Source: Castellaniella sp049651205
GTDB taxonomy: Bacteria > Pseudomonadota > Gammaproteobacteria > Burkholderiales > Burkholderiaceae_B
Reading direction: 5' to 3'
DNA length: 64,000 nucleotides
Assembly: GCF_049651205.1 (NCBI RefSeq)
Contig: NZ_JBASBR010000012.1
Location: 62,001-126,000, forward strand
Positions 24,757-33,988 of this stretch are shown here, in pieces; the stretch's first letter is position 1; each line of letters opens with the position of its first letter. The notes beneath the pieces were generated by a model, which was not told the origin of the DNA, made no database searches, and saw only the letters and a program-made list of their open reading frames with translations. A program made the translations under genes and the position numbers.

Positions 24757-26001
24757 ATGCTGACTTATCTGTTTCTCGCCTGCCTGATCAGCGATCTCCT
24801 CATCCGTTACTGGCTGGCGCGACGTCAGATTCGGCACGTGCAGGCACATCGCAACCAAGTGCCACCCGCCTTCGAAGGCCATATTGGCCTGCACAGTCAC
24901 CAACGCGCAGCCGATTACACCGTGGCACGCAGCCAGCTTTCGATGATCGAGCGCATCACCGAGGCTGGCATCTTGCTGGGCTTTACCTTGCTGGGCGGCT
25001 TGCAGGCATTGGATATTCATCTGGGTCGCCTGATCGAATCCGATCTCTTGCGCCAGTTGGCGCTCATGGGCTGCGTACTGGCCATTTTGGGTGTGGTGGG
25101 GCTGGCGTTCTCGGCCTGGCGCACGTTTCACCTGGAGGCACATTACGGCTTCAACCGCATGACCCCCCGCCTGTTCGTGTCGGATGCCCTGAAAATGGTG
25201 TTGATTACCACTGTACTGGGGGCCCCCCTGCTGGCAGCCATCTTGTGGATCATGGGCACCACGGGCACTGATTGGGCCTGGTGGGCCTGGGGTGTGTGGG
25301 TTGGCTTCAATTTGCTGGTGCTCTGGCTATACCCCAGCTTCATTGCTCCGCTGTTCAACCGGTTCAGCCCTCTGGACGATCCCGAACTCAGCCAACGCAT
25401 CCACGCACTGGCAAAGCGTTGCCATTTTGGGTTGTCGGGGCTGTTTGTCATGGATGGCTCACGCCGATCCGCCCACGGAAACGCTTATTTCACTGGTTTC
25501 GGGCGCCACCGGCGTATAGTGTTTTTCGACACACTGCTGTCAAGGCTCGATGCAGATGAAGTAGAGGCCGTGCTGGCACACGAACTAGGCCACTTTGCCC
25601 ACCATCACATCCTGCGCCGCATTATCGTCAGCTTTATTACGGCCGGCATTTTCTTGCAGTTGCTGGCTTGGCTATCCACACAACTGTGGTTTTATACCGG
25701 CTTGGGCGTCATCCCACAGTTGGGCCGTGCCAATGATGGCCTGGCCCTGGTGCTGTTCATGCTGACATTACCCGTATTCACTTTTTGGGCGACACCCCTG
25801 GCTAGCTTTCTGTCCCGTCGCGACGAGTTTCAGGCCGACCGCTATGCAGTACAGCAATGTGGTGCACAGCCGTTGGCCAGCGCGCTGGTAAAGCTGTACG
25901 ACGACAATGCCGCCACCCTGACGCCCGACCCCCTGCATTCGGCCTGGTACGACAGCCACCCCTCGGCAGCCGTGCGCATCAACCACCTGCAACATGGGTG
26001 A
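24757..26001 (+). CDS. M48 family (Ste24-like) integral membrane metalloprotease
   Basis: 414-aa inner-membrane protease with an N-terminal Ste24-type region of several helices and the zinc motif HELGHFAHH about residue 277, plus a downstream Glu in SRRDEFQADRYA. It resembles CAAX prenyl protease 1 homologues seen next to orn and rsgA in Bordetella relatives. Start ATG 24757 begins a hydrophobic helix at once. TATAAT lies at 24709-24714. Substrates are unknown; bacterial members are thought to handle membrane-protein quality control. Confidence 0.9.
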   Translation: MLTYLFLACLISDLLIRYWLARRQIRHVQAHRNQVPPAFEGHIGLHSHQRAADYTVARSQLSMIERITEAGILLGFTLLGGLQALDIHLGRLIESDLLRQLALMGCVLAILGVVGLAFSAWRTFHLEAHYGFNRMTPRLFVSDALKMVLITTVLGAPLLAAILWIMGTTGTDWAWWAWGVWVGFNLLVLWLYPSFIAPLFNRFSPLDDPELSQRIHALAKRCHFGLSGLFVMDGSRRSAHGNAYFTGFGRHRRIVFFDTLLSRLDADEVEAVLAHELGHFAHHHILRRIIVSFITAGIFLQLLAWLSTQLWFYTGLGVIPQLGRANDGLALVLFMLTLPVFTFWATPLASFLSRRDEFQADRYAVQQCGAQPLASALVKLYDDNAATLTPDPLHSAWYDSHPSAAVRINHLQHG

Positions 26002-26893
26002 AACCACCCTGACGGGGCGAGTAGTTTCCGCCCACGGCCGCCACTACCGGGTTGCCATCCAGCCGTCGGGCGAGACACGACATTGCTACCCACGCGGCAA
26101 ACGCACCGGCATCGCAGTGGGCGATAACGTCCAGATCCTGCCCGAAGGCCAGCAAGAAGGCCTGATCACCGAGATCCTGCCGCGCCGAAACCTTTTTTAT
26201 CGATCAGACGCCCAACGCAGCAAGCTGTTTGCCGCCAATATTGATCAGCTCCTGCTGGTGCTGGCGGCTGAACCTGTCTTTTCAGACGATCTTCTGGGTC
26301 GAGCACTGGTGGCTGCACACAGTGCCGACATCTCGGTCGTTATTCTGTTGAACAAGGCGGATCTGCCCGGCACTGCGGCTGCCCGGGCACGCCTGGCAGT
26401 ACCAGAATCCCTGGGCACACCGGTGCTCAGCCTCAGTGCCCTGGATTACGCGCAAGTGCACGCGCAACTAGACGCGCTGCTAAAAAATCAGTGCACGCTA
26501 CTACTTGGGCAAAGCGGTATGGGTAAATCAACCTTGCTGAATGCGCTGGTTCCTGAAGCACAAGCGGCTACGCAGGCACACTCTGAAGCCCTGGGCACCG
26601 GCCGGCACACCACGACGCAGACCCGGCTGCACCCTCTGCCAGGCGGGGGTGACATTATCGACTCACCAGGATTTCAGGCATTTGGTTTGCAGCACCTGAC
26701 ACCACACGAGATTGCGCACGGGTTTCCAGAGTTTGCCCCGGCAATAGAACAATGCCGGTTTTACAACTGCACGCATCAACACGAGCCCGAATGCGGAGTA
26801 TTGGCCGCCATGGCCAGTGGCCAGATTTCTGCTAACCGCCACGCCCTATATATGCGCATTTTGGCCGAAAACCAGGCTGCCAAGCGATATTGA
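25994..26893 (+). CDS. rsgA: Small-subunit ribosome biogenesis GTPase
   Basis: 299-aa circularly permuted GTPase that checks late 30S maturation. An OB-fold comes first, then G4 (LLNKADL), G1 (GQSGMGKST) and G3 (DSPGFQAFG), followed by a zinc knuckle CRFYNCTHQHEPEC. Its start overlaps the protease stop by 8 bp, so the two are co-translated. Confidence 0.96.
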   Translation: MGETTLTGRVVSAHGRHYRVAIQPSGETRHCYPRGKRTGIAVGDNVQILPEGQQEGLITEILPRRNLFYRSDAQRSKLFAANIDQLLLVLAAEPVFSDDLLGRALVAAHSADISVVILLNKADLPGTAAARARLAVPESLGTPVLSLSALDYAQVHAQLDALLKNQCTLLLGQSGMGKSTLLNALVPEAQAATQAHSEALGTGRHTTTQTRLHPLPGGGDIIDSPGFQAFGLQHLTPHEIAHGFPEFAPAIEQCRFYNCTHQHEPECGVLAAMASGQISANRHALYMRILAENQAAKRY

Positions 26894-26948
26894 ACACCAG
26901 GCACGGCAATACCCACTGACAGCACACATGCAAGACGAGCGCGGTGGT

Positions 26949-27794
26949 TCAGGTCTTTGAACGGGCCTGTGCCGGGACAATCAACAGGCGCTCTGGTGCC
27001 ACAGAGGACGTGTCCGGCCTGGAAGCCCCGCCACCCGGCCCAGACGGCAGTGTATCTGGCAGCGTGGCAAGACCCGCTGAAGCAGCCAGAAAATAATAGA
27101 AATTGCGCAGCAAGATGGCGGTGGCACCCCAGATAAAATACGACTGCCAGCACACCGAGAAATAGCAACGCCCATGGCCCAAAGAGGTTTGCAACTGGTG
27201 CAGGCGATGCTGTGCGGGATCCATCAAAACCGCCAGTGGTACCTCGAACACCTCGGCAACCTCGGCGTGATCCGGATGCACCTGAAAACCCGGCAATAAT
27301 TCTCCCACCACTGGAGTCATCAAAAACTGCGTGGTGGTAAGCAAGGTGGGCTGCACACCCATGACCTGAATGAATTGCGAGCCCACACCGATTTCTTCGT
27401 GGGTCTCACGCAGCGCTGCGGCTACAGGGCTGCCATCTTCGGGTTCGATACGTCCGCCAGGAAAACTGATCTGCCCTGCATGATGGTGCAAGTGCTCGGC
27501 ACGACGGGTAAATAGTACCCGCAAGCCATCAGCCCGCTGCACCAGAGGAACCAAAACAGCAGCTTGGCGGGCCTGCGCAGACCCAGGATTATCGGGGCCA
27601 AAGGCTTGCGCAAACAGGGGCTCTACCTGCCAGTTGACGGCACGCTCAAAAGCATTTCGAATGTAATCCAGCTGGAGACATTGAGCCGGCAATGGCGGCA
27701 AGGGCAAACAGGGCAGCACGGGTTGCCGGGTGGGGTCAAACCCTGCGGCCTTAATAGGCCTTGACGAAGGAACCGATGGTGTCATGACATCCAT
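26949..27794 (-). CDS. Nudix hydrolase, CoA pyrophosphatase type
   Basis: 281-aa protein with a complete Nudix box, GGRIEPEDGSPVAAALRETHEEIGVG (residues about 124-149 by eye), preceded by the LLFTRR-type strand common to NudL-like CoA diphosphatases. The last 50 residues (GLATLPDTLPSGPGGG...) look disordered. Convergent with rsgA (55-nt gap). Likely removes CoA or NUDP-type metabolites. ATG 27785 is an alternative start. Confidence 0.85.
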   Translation of the reverse strand: MDVMTPSVPSSRPIKAAGFDPTRQPVLPCLPLPPLPAQCLQLDYIRNAFERAVNWQVEPLFAQAFGPDNPGSAQARQAAVLVPLVQRADGLRVLFTRRAEHLHHHAGQISFPGGRIEPEDGSPVAAALRETHEEIGVGSQFIQVMGVQPTLLTTTQFLMTPVVGELLPGFQVHPDHAEVAEVFEVPLAVLMDPAQHRLHQLQTSLGHGRCYFSVCWQSYFIWGATAILLRNFYYFLAASAGLATLPDTLPSGPGGGASRPDTSSVAPERLLIVPAQARSKT

Positions 27795-27855
27795 ACATTA
27801 AGAACCAGGCAGCAATTGCCGCAGGATCTGTACGGGGATGCCCTGCACCCGGGTG

Positions 27856-27885
27856 CAAAAACAAAGGCACCCTGACGGGTGCCTT
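27856..27885 (-). terminator. rplS terminator
   Basis: On the minus strand AAGGCACCC-GTCA-GGGTGCCTT is a 9-bp stem followed by TGTTTTT, 25 nt after the rplS stop. Confidence 0.93.
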
Positions 27886-27910
27886 GTTGGCCAAGCAAAG
27901 ACTGCCAGGA

Positions 27911-28282
27911 TCAGGCAGATTTGCGGACCAGCTTTTCTTTGATGCGAGCGGCCTTACCCGTACGACCACGCAGATAGTACAGCTTAGCACGACGCACATC
28001 GCCACGGCGTTTAACTTCGATGGAAGCAATTTGCGGGGAGTACAGCTGGAAGGTACGCTCGACGGCTTCGCCAGACGAGATTTTGCGCACGGTGAAGGCT
28101 GAATTTAAACCACGATTGCGACGGGCAATAACCACGCCTTCGTAGGCCTGAGTACGCTTGCGCGTGCCTTCAACTACATTAACGCCGACGATGACGGTAT
28201 CGCCTGGGCCAAATTGAGGGATGGTACGGCCTTCGGTAAGGCGCGTAATTTCTTCTTGTTCAAGTGTTTCGATGAGATTCAC
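27911..28282 (-). CDS. rplS: 50S ribosomal protein L19
   Basis: 123-aa ribosomal protein at the subunit interface. Sequence FGPGDTVIVGVNVVEGTRKRTQAYEGVVIARRNRGLNSAFTVRKI is unmistakable. CGGAG precedes the ATG. The usual rpsP-rimM-trmD partners are not upstream in this window, so it is either separated from them or transcribed alone. Confidence 0.97.
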   Translation of the reverse strand: MNLIETLEQEEITRLTEGRTIPQFGPGDTVIVGVNVVEGTRKRTQAYEGVVIARRNRGLNSAFTVRKISSGEAVERTFQLYSPQIASIEVKRRGDVRRAKLYYLRGRTGKAARIKEKLVRKSA

Positions 28283-28368
28283 AACGGGCTCCGGGCATCT
28301 TGGCTGCGGCTATGAAATTAATGGGTTGCCACACCAGAGGATGCAGTAAACACGGGATTATATCAGAA

Positions 28369-28461
28369 CTATAGCCCCACTGCCGCACCCATCCACATCA
28401 AGCCTGGAATCATCGCTGCCCACGCCACGACCATAAAGATATCGGCTACTTTGTTTTTCAT
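28369..28461 (-). CDS. 30-residue hydrophobic peptide under double LexA control
   Basis: Unrecognised micro-ORF of 30 codons plus stop, beginning MKNKVADIFM and continuing as one membrane helix rich in A, M, W, G and V to its last residue. A strong GGAG lies 5-8 nt before the ATG. Two LexA boxes sit at 28473-28518 just upstream, and a promoter between them gives a 5' UTR of about 12 nt. Size, hydrophobicity and SOS control recall E. coli TisB, a 29-aa membrane toxin, but there is no sequence identity to claim. An antisense antitoxin RNA was not identified. Confidence 0.7.
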   Translation of the reverse strand: MKNKVADIFMVVAWAAMIPGLMWMGAAVGL

Positions 28462-28472
28462 GGGGTCTCCTT

Positions 28473-28518
28473 TACTGTGATTTTGATCAGTACATTGATA
28501 CTGTACAAAAAAACAGTT
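28473..28518 (-). promoter_or_regulatory. Two tandem LexA (SOS) boxes over a promoter
   Basis: Read on the plus strand, box A is TACTG-N10-CAGTA (28473-28492), a full match to both half-sites of the E. coli consensus. Box B is TACTG-N10-CAGTT (28499-28518). They are spaced 26 bp centre to centre. On the minus strand TTGTAC (28508-28503) and CAAAAT (28485-28480), 17 bp apart, can serve as -35 and -10; both lie in the boxes, so LexA would block RNA polymerase. Confidence 0.82.
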
Positions 28519-28580
28519 AATGCGGCAAGCATTTAATTATATTTGCCCATTTCCCTGCTATTTGCACCTCACCCACATGC

Positions 28581-28615
28581 AAAAAAGCCATGCCCGGACA
28601 AAGCCTGGCATGGCT
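28581..28615 (-). terminator. Terminator of the 1-Cys peroxiredoxin gene
   Basis: On the minus strand AGCCATGCC pairs with GGCATGGCT and is followed by TTTTT, 57 nt after the peroxiredoxin stop. Confidence 0.9.
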
Positions 28616-28671
28616 CAGGAGACACCACATCCGGCATCCGTCATGCCGGATGCGCGAGCCCTGGTAAAGCC

Positions 28672-29313
28672 TTACAGATTGGGCTGAGGCGTGGTGCGCA
28701 GATACGACCGCACTTCTTTGTAGCCCTTGGGGAACTTCTCTTTCAGGACTGCAGGGTCTTTGATGGACGGAGCGATAATCACGTCTTCACCTGGCTTCCA
28801 GTTGACCGGGGTGGCCACGCTGTAGTTGTCTGTCAGTTGGATGGAATCCAGGGCGCGCAGGATTTCGTCGAAGTTGCGCCCGGTGCTGGCCGGATAGGTA
28901 AGAATCAGCCGAACCTTTTTCGCCGGATCAATCACAAAGACAGACCGCACGGTAGCTGTGGTGCTGGCATTGGGATGGATCATGTCATAGAGCGTGGCGA
29001 CCTTGCGGTCTTCGTCGGCCAGGATCGGGTATTGGACATCTGTCTTTTGGGTGTCGTTGATGTCCTTGATCCAGTCGATGTGAGACTGTTTGCCATCTAC
29101 CGAGACGGCAATCACCTTAGCGCCACGTTTGGCAAAATCGCCAGACACAATCGCCGTATAGCCCAGCTCAGTGGTGCACACCGGCGTAAAATCAGCCGGA
29201 TGAGAAAACAGCACACCCCAGCTGTCACCCAGCCACTCATGAAACTTGATTTTTCCAAGGGACGAGTCTTGCTCGAAATCGGGGGCGACATCGCCCAGAC
29301 GCAGTGCAGCCAT
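28672..29313 (-). CDS. 1-Cys peroxiredoxin (Prx6 class)
   Basis: 213-aa thiol peroxidase. The peroxidatic cysteine is in HPADFTPVCTTELG, and the C-terminal Prx6-type arm (VNWKPGEDVIIAP...FPKGYKEVRSYLRTTPQP) is present, which distinguishes it from AhpC. It acts on hydrogen peroxide or lipid peroxides in the cytoplasm. GGAG lies about 8 nt before the ATG. It is monocistronic with its own terminator. Confidence 0.95.
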   Translation of the reverse strand: MAALRLGDVAPDFEQDSSLGKIKFHEWLGDSWGVLFSHPADFTPVCTTELGYTAIVSGDFAKRGAKVIAVSVDGKQSHIDWIKDINDTQKTDVQYPILADEDRKVATLYDMIHPNASTTATVRSVFVIDPAKKVRLILTYPASTGRNFDEILRALDSIQLTDNYSVATPVNWKPGEDVIIAPSIKDPAVLKEKFPKGYKEVRSYLRTTPQPNL

Positions 29314-29423
29314 CAGGTGCTCCTTAGGTGAACGCTGCCCGGGGTATCCGGGCAGCGAAATCGTTTAGACACCTAATATTCTTGCAGAATATAAAACACC
29401 TTTAAAATACTTTTAAGTTATAA

Positions 29424-31235
29424 CTATATTTGTATCTGACTGGCATATTGATTGGCCAGACCACCCTGCTGAACACTGGCATTGAGCGCCTGAACACGCG
29501 GCAGCACATGAACCGCATATTGCACCGCAGTAGCGATCTTGTTGAGATAAAAGGCGTCAGTTGAACCCTGTCCGATTGCCTCTGCCGCAGCCAGCGCGGC
29601 ACGGGCCAGCTGCCAGCCAGCATGGGCAGTACCTGCCAGCATCAGACAAGGCACGCTGCCGGTAAAGACACCCCGAATATCTTCGCGTACATGGGCCAGC
29701 ACAAAGCCGATGGCCGTCTCGTAGGCCTGCGCAGCGGCCTGCAACTGCCCGGCCACCAGATTGAGGGCCTCAGCATGGGCACCGGAGGCTGCCTGCAAGG
29801 CAGCCACAGTGTCGCGCATCCCGGCAATTTGTGCCAATGCCACCTGCCCCGCATCACGCACAATCTTGCGACCAATAAAATCATTGGCCTGGATAGCCGT
29901 TGTACCTTCGTAGATGGGCAAAATGCGCGCATCCCGGTAGTACTGGGCAGCCCCGGTTTCTTCGATGAAACCCATGCCTCCATGCACCTGAACTCCCAGC
30001 GACGCGACTTCAACCGAAGATTCGGTTGAAAACGCCTTGACGATCGGAACGCTGTACTCGTAGATGGCCTTGGCCAGCGCCCGGATGTCAGGGTCGGAAG
30101 CATGAGCCGCCTTGTCACGGTAGCCGGCGGCCACATAAGCCACTGCCCGAGTGCCTTCGGCCAAGCCTCGCATCACGCCCAGCATCCGGGCAACATCCGG
30201 GTGATGCGCAATCGCCACGGGGCCGGCCGAGCCCTCAAGTGCATTGCCCTGGATACGGTCAGCGGCATAGGCGGTAGCATGCTGCAATGCCCGCTCGGAG
30301 ATAGCCACGCCCTGTAAACCTACGGCATAGCGTGCAGCATTCATCATGATGAACATGTACTCGAGGCCACGATTTTCTTCGCCGATCAGGTAGCCAACCG
30401 CCCCTTCGCCCACTTCGCCCTTGCCAGAACCATACAACAGCACCGCAGTTGGGCTGCCATGGATGCCCAGCTTATGCTCCAGCGATGCGCAATAGACGTC
30501 GTTGCGGGCGCCCAGCTCTCCGGTGTCGCCAACCAGATGCTTGGGTACGATGAACAGCGAAATCCCCTTGACCCCTTTAGGCGCATCGGGCGTACGGGCC
30601 AGCACCAGATGGATGATGTTCTCGGCCATATCGTGATCGCCATACGTGATGAAGATCTTCTGACCCGTCAAACGGTAGCTGCCATCTTCCTGACGCACGG
30701 CCCGGGTCTTGAGCAGGGCCAGATCAGACCCGGCCTGCGGCTCGGTGAGATTCATGGTGCCCGTCCAGCGGCCTTCCAGCAACGGCGGGATATACAGGGC
30801 TTTTTGTGTGTCGGAGCCCACCATCGTCAGGGCTTCAATCACGCCGTCGGTAAGCAGCGGGCACAGCGAAAACGCCAGGTTGCCCGCATTGATGCTTTCG
30901 GTAACCGGCGCGGCCACCAGTTTGGGCAGGCCCTGCCCTCCAAATTCGGTCTCGTGAGGCAGACCCTGCCAGCCCCCTTGTACAAAGGCTTGAAATGCAG
31001 CCTTGAAGCCTGGGGTGGTTGTTACCTCACCGTCGCGCCAGCGTGCCGGTTGAGTGTCCCCGGCACGATTCAGCGGCGCGATCTCCTGTTCGACAAACCG
31101 GGCGTTTTCTTCGAGCACGGCATCAACCAGATCATCGCTCACCTCTTCGTAGCCCGGTAGGGCCAGCACGCCGTCCAGGTCGGCCAGTTCGCGCAGAATG
31201 AAACGAATATCCTGAATAGGTACCTGATATGACAT
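29424..31235 (-). CDS. Large acyl-CoA dehydrogenase (DmdC-like)
   Basis: 603-aa FAD enzyme, longer than the classical 380-aa class and like the FadE/DmdC group with an extra C-terminal helical domain. FAD-binding blocks GTMNLTEPQAGSDLALLKT and QKIFITYGDHD and the ACAD end block EVASLGVQVHGGMGFIEETGAAQYYRDARI are clear. It is downstream of etfBA, which supply its electron acceptor. Substrate not predictable; 3-methylmercaptopropionyl-CoA or a fatty acyl-CoA are options. Confidence 0.88.
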   Translation of the reverse strand: MSYQVPIQDIRFILRELADLDGVLALPGYEEVSDDLVDAVLEENARFVEQEIAPLNRAGDTQPARWRDGEVTTTPGFKAAFQAFVQGGWQGLPHETEFGGQGLPKLVAAPVTESINAGNLAFSLCPLLTDGVIEALTMVGSDTQKALYIPPLLEGRWTGTMNLTEPQAGSDLALLKTRAVRQEDGSYRLTGQKIFITYGDHDMAENIIHLVLARTPDAPKGVKGISLFIVPKHLVGDTGELGARNDVYCASLEHKLGIHGSPTAVLLYGSGKGEVGEGAVGYLIGEENRGLEYMFIMMNAARYAVGLQGVAISERALQHATAYAADRIQGNALEGSAGPVAIAHHPDVARMLGVMRGLAEGTRAVAYVAAGYRDKAAHASDPDIRALAKAIYEYSVPIVKAFSTESSVEVASLGVQVHGGMGFIEETGAAQYYRDARILPIYEGTTAIQANDFIGRKIVRDAGQVALAQIAGMRDTVAALQAASGAHAEALNLVAGQLQAAAQAYETAIGFVLAHVREDIRGVFTGSVPCLMLAGTAHAGWQLARAALAAAEAIGQGSTDAFYLNKIATAVQYAVHVLPRVQALNASVQQGGLANQYASQIQI

Positions 31236-31293
31236 AAGAATTCCTGTAACGACAAAGCCGGGCACGAACCCGCCTGCGATGCAATGAGGTGAA

Positions 31294-31320
31294 ACGGGCC
31301 CCGCAAAAAGCGGAGCCCGT
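31294..31320 (-). promoter_or_regulatory. Hairpin between etfA and the acyl-CoA dehydrogenase gene
   Basis: On the minus strand ACGGGCTCCGC-N5-GCGGGGCCCGT forms an 11-position stem with one mismatch, followed only by TTTC. It may be a weak terminator or an RNA-processing site between etfBA and the dehydrogenase. Confidence 0.5.
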
Positions 31321-31333
31321 CTTGTGGTAAGCC

Positions 31334-32263
31334 TTAGAGTGCTTTCACCAGTTCGGGGACGGCCTCGAAGAGGTCGGCCACCAGACCGTAGTCGGCGACG
31401 CCAAAAATGGGGGCTTCAGCATCTTTATTGATGGCAACGATGACTTTGGAGTCTTTCATGCCGGCCAGGTGCTGGATGGCCCCAGAGATACCCACGGCCA
31501 CATACAATTGCGGCGCCACAATCTTGCCTGTTTGGCCCACTTGCCAATCGTTGGGGGCATAACCAGCATCCACTGCTGCGCGTGAGGCACCCAGCGCTGC
31601 ACCCAGTTTATCGGCCAAGGGATCGAGGATCTTGAAGTTTTCAGCACTGCCCAAACCACGGCCGCCAGATACCACCACCGAAGCGGCAGTGAGGTCAGGA
31701 CGATCGCTTTTGGCAAGCTCACGGCCTACAAAGGACGATTTGCCTGAATCCGCCACGGCATCCACTGACTGAACCGAGGCATTGCCACCCTCTGCGGCCA
31801 CCGGATCAAATGCCGTGGTGCGCACTGTGAGCACTTTTTTGGCATCAGCAGATTGCACGGTGGCCAGCGCGTTGCCCGCGTAAATGGGGCGCACAAAGGT
31901 GTCGGGGGATTCGATGGCGACGATATCGGAGATCTGCGCCACATCCAGCTTGGCCGCGACTCGGGGAGCCACGTTTTTGCCTGAGGCTGTGGCCGCAAAC
32001 AAAATGTGCGAATAATCGCCCGCCAACGCCAGCACCTGAGCCGAGAGGTTCTCGGCCAGGCCATCGGCCAATGACGGGCCATCAGCCAGCAATACCTTGG
32101 CCACGGAAACCAGCCCCGCAGCCTGCTGTGCAACGGCTTGTGCACCTGAGCCCGCCACCAGCACATGAACCTCTGAACCCAGGGCTGCTGCGGCAGCAAC
32201 GACGTTTTGCGTAGCGCCGCCCAACTGGGCATTGTCGTGTTCGGCTATAACCAGAATACTCAT
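31334..32263 (-). CDS. etfA: Electron transfer flavoprotein subunit alpha
   Basis: 309-aa FAD-carrying subunit. The C-terminal signature YVAVGISGAIQHLAGMKDSK...INKDAEAPIFGVADYGLV binds FAD. It starts directly after etfB with no gap. It takes electrons from acyl-CoA dehydrogenases and hands them to ETF:quinone oxidoreductase. Confidence 0.97.
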   Translation of the reverse strand: MSILVIAEHDNAQLGGATQNVVAAAAALGSEVHVLVAGSGAQAVAQQAAGLVSVAKVLLADGPSLADGLAENLSAQVLALAGDYSHILFAATASGKNVAPRVAAKLDVAQISDIVAIESPDTFVRPIYAGNALATVQSADAKKVLTVRTTAFDPVAAEGGNASVQSVDAVADSGKSSFVGRELAKSDRPDLTAASVVVSGGRGLGSAENFKILDPLADKLGAALGASRAAVDAGYAPNDWQVGQTGKIVAPQLYVAVGISGAIQHLAGMKDSKVIVAINKDAEAPIFGVADYGLVADLFEAVPELVKAL

Positions 32264-33013
32264 TTAGACCACCTTTGCTTCGTTCTTCAGTTTGTCCACC
32301 AACGTCGCGACGTCGGGCACCACAATACCGGCAGACCGGGCGGGAGGCTCGGTTACCTTGAGCGTCTTGAGGCGGGGCGCGATGTCGACACCGAGGTCGG
32401 CGGGTGCAACGGTTTCGAGGGGCTTTTTCTTGGCCTTCATGATGTTGGGCAAGGTAACGTAGCGCGGCTCGTTGAGGCGAAGGTCGGTGGTGATAATCGC
32501 CGGCAAGGCCAGGCTGATCGTCTCGAGGCCACCGTCGACCTCGCGGGTAACCTGAACCCGGCCGTCCTGGAGCTCGACCTTGCTGGCATTGGTTGCCTGC
32601 GGCCAATCCAGCAATGCGGCCAGCATCTGGCCTGTCTGGTTGGCATCATCATCGATGGCCTGCTTACCCAAGATCACCAGTTGCGGCGCCTCTTTTTGTA
32701 CCAGGGCTGCGAGGATCTTGGCCACCGCCAGGGGCTGCAGCTCATCGTCGCTTTGCACCAGGATGCCACGATCGGCACCAATAGCCATTGCGGTACGCAA
32801 GGTTTCCTGGCATTGCGCCACGCCGCAAGACACGGCCACGACCTCTGTGGCAGCCCCTTTTTCTTTCAGGCGAGTGGCTTCTTCGACAGCAATTTCATCG
32901 AAGGGGTTCATGGACATTTTGACATTGGCGATGTCTACGCCAGTATGATCGGATTTCACGCGGACTTTGACGTTAAAGTCGACCACCCGCTTGACCGGTA
33001 CCAGGACCTTCAT
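32264..33013 (-). CDS. etfB: Electron transfer flavoprotein subunit beta
   Basis: 249-aa AMP-binding partner of EtfA. It starts MKVLVPVKRVVDFNVKVRVK, and the recognition-loop region PAIITTDLRLNEPRYVTLPNIMKAKKKP is typical. First gene of etfB-etfA-acyl-CoA dehydrogenase. Confidence 0.97.
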   Translation of the reverse strand: MKVLVPVKRVVDFNVKVRVKSDHTGVDIANVKMSMNPFDEIAVEEATRLKEKGAATEVVAVSCGVAQCQETLRTAMAIGADRGILVQSDDELQPLAVAKILAALVQKEAPQLVILGKQAIDDDANQTGQMLAALLDWPQATNASKVELQDGRVQVTREVDGGLETISLALPAIITTDLRLNEPRYVTLPNIMKAKKKPLETVAPADLGVDIAPRLKTLKVTEPPARSAGIVVPDVATLVDKLKNEAKVV

Positions 33014-33054
33014 CGAGCTAACTCCAAAAAGAAAAGAAAATTAAATACATGGTT

Positions 33055-33978
33055 TTAATAACCTCCCAGCGCCCGCACATGTGCCACGACACTGCGTCCA
33101 AGTGCTGAAAGGTTGTACCCCCCTTCGAGAAAGCTGATGATCCGCCCTTGGGCAGACCTTTGCGCAATCTCGACCAGGCGTTCGGTAATCCAGGCGTAAT
33201 CGGCCTCTACCAGCTTAAGGTTGCCCATATCGTCTTCGCGATGGGCATCGAATCCCGCTGATACCAGAATCAATTGCGGCTGAAATCGGCTTAATGCAGG
33301 CAACCAGTGATCGGAGACCAGACGCCGGATGGCTTCGCCATCCGAATACGCATCCACCGGAATATTTATCATATTAGGCCCGGGGTTGTCCTGACGGCTG
33401 TCAGGAAACAGCGGATATTGATAAAAACTACACATCATGACGCGATCTTCGTGCACAAAGGCTTCTTCGGTGCCGTTGCCATGATGCACGTCAAAATCAA
33501 CGATCGCAATGCGCTCAAGCCCGTAATGTTCTAGTGCGTAGCGCGCGGTAACCGCAATATTATTAAAAAAGCAAAACCCCAGGGCCTGACCCGGACGCGC
33601 ATGATGGCCTGGCGGCCGGATGGCGCAAAACGCTGTCTGGCCATGTCCGGCCAGGATTTCATCCAGCGCAGTCAGGCCGGCGCCGGCAGCCATCCATGCG
33701 GCCTGCAGCGTATCCGGGTTCATGATGGTATCGGGATCCACCGGGAAATACCCATGAGCCGGGGCGTGTTGACGCAGATACGCCAGATAATCCGGCGTAT
33801 GTACCCGCAGAATGTCCTCGGGGGTGGCGGCATGTGCCTGCACAGGCGTCACAAAACTCATCAGCCCACTTGCGAGAAGCTGATCAGAAATTGCGTCAAG
33901 GCGTAACGGGGATTCAGGATGCCAGGAGCCCATTTCGTGCAGGCGGCATACGGGATGGGTAATATAGAGTGTCTCCAT
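33055..33978 (-). CDS. Histone deacetylase-family (AcuC/acetylpolyamine-type) amidohydrolase
   Basis: 307-aa zinc deacetylase. Catalytic pair H-H in RPPGHHARPGQ, zinc ligands D and H in VDFDVHHGNGTE and D in SAGFDAHREDD, and GGYN near the end are all present. The bacterial substrate may be an acetylated lysine (AcuC-like) or a polyamine; the sequence does not decide. The start lies 10 bp from that of mltB in divergent orientation, so their promoters must overlap with the opposing gene. Confidence 0.92.
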   Translation of the reverse strand: METLYITHPVCRLHEMGSWHPESPLRLDAISDQLLASGLMSFVTPVQAHAATPEDILRVHTPDYLAYLRQHAPAHGYFPVDPDTIMNPDTLQAAWMAAGAGLTALDEILAGHGQTAFCAIRPPGHHARPGQALGFCFFNNIAVTARYALEHYGLERIAIVDFDVHHGNGTEEAFVHEDRVMMCSFYQYPLFPDSRQDNPGPNMINIPVDAYSDGEAIRRLVSDHWLPALSRFQPQLILVSAGFDAHREDDMGNLKLVEADYAWITERLVEIAQRSAQGRIISFLEGGYNLSALGRSVVAHVRALGGY

Positions 33979-33988
33979 AAGGGCGATT

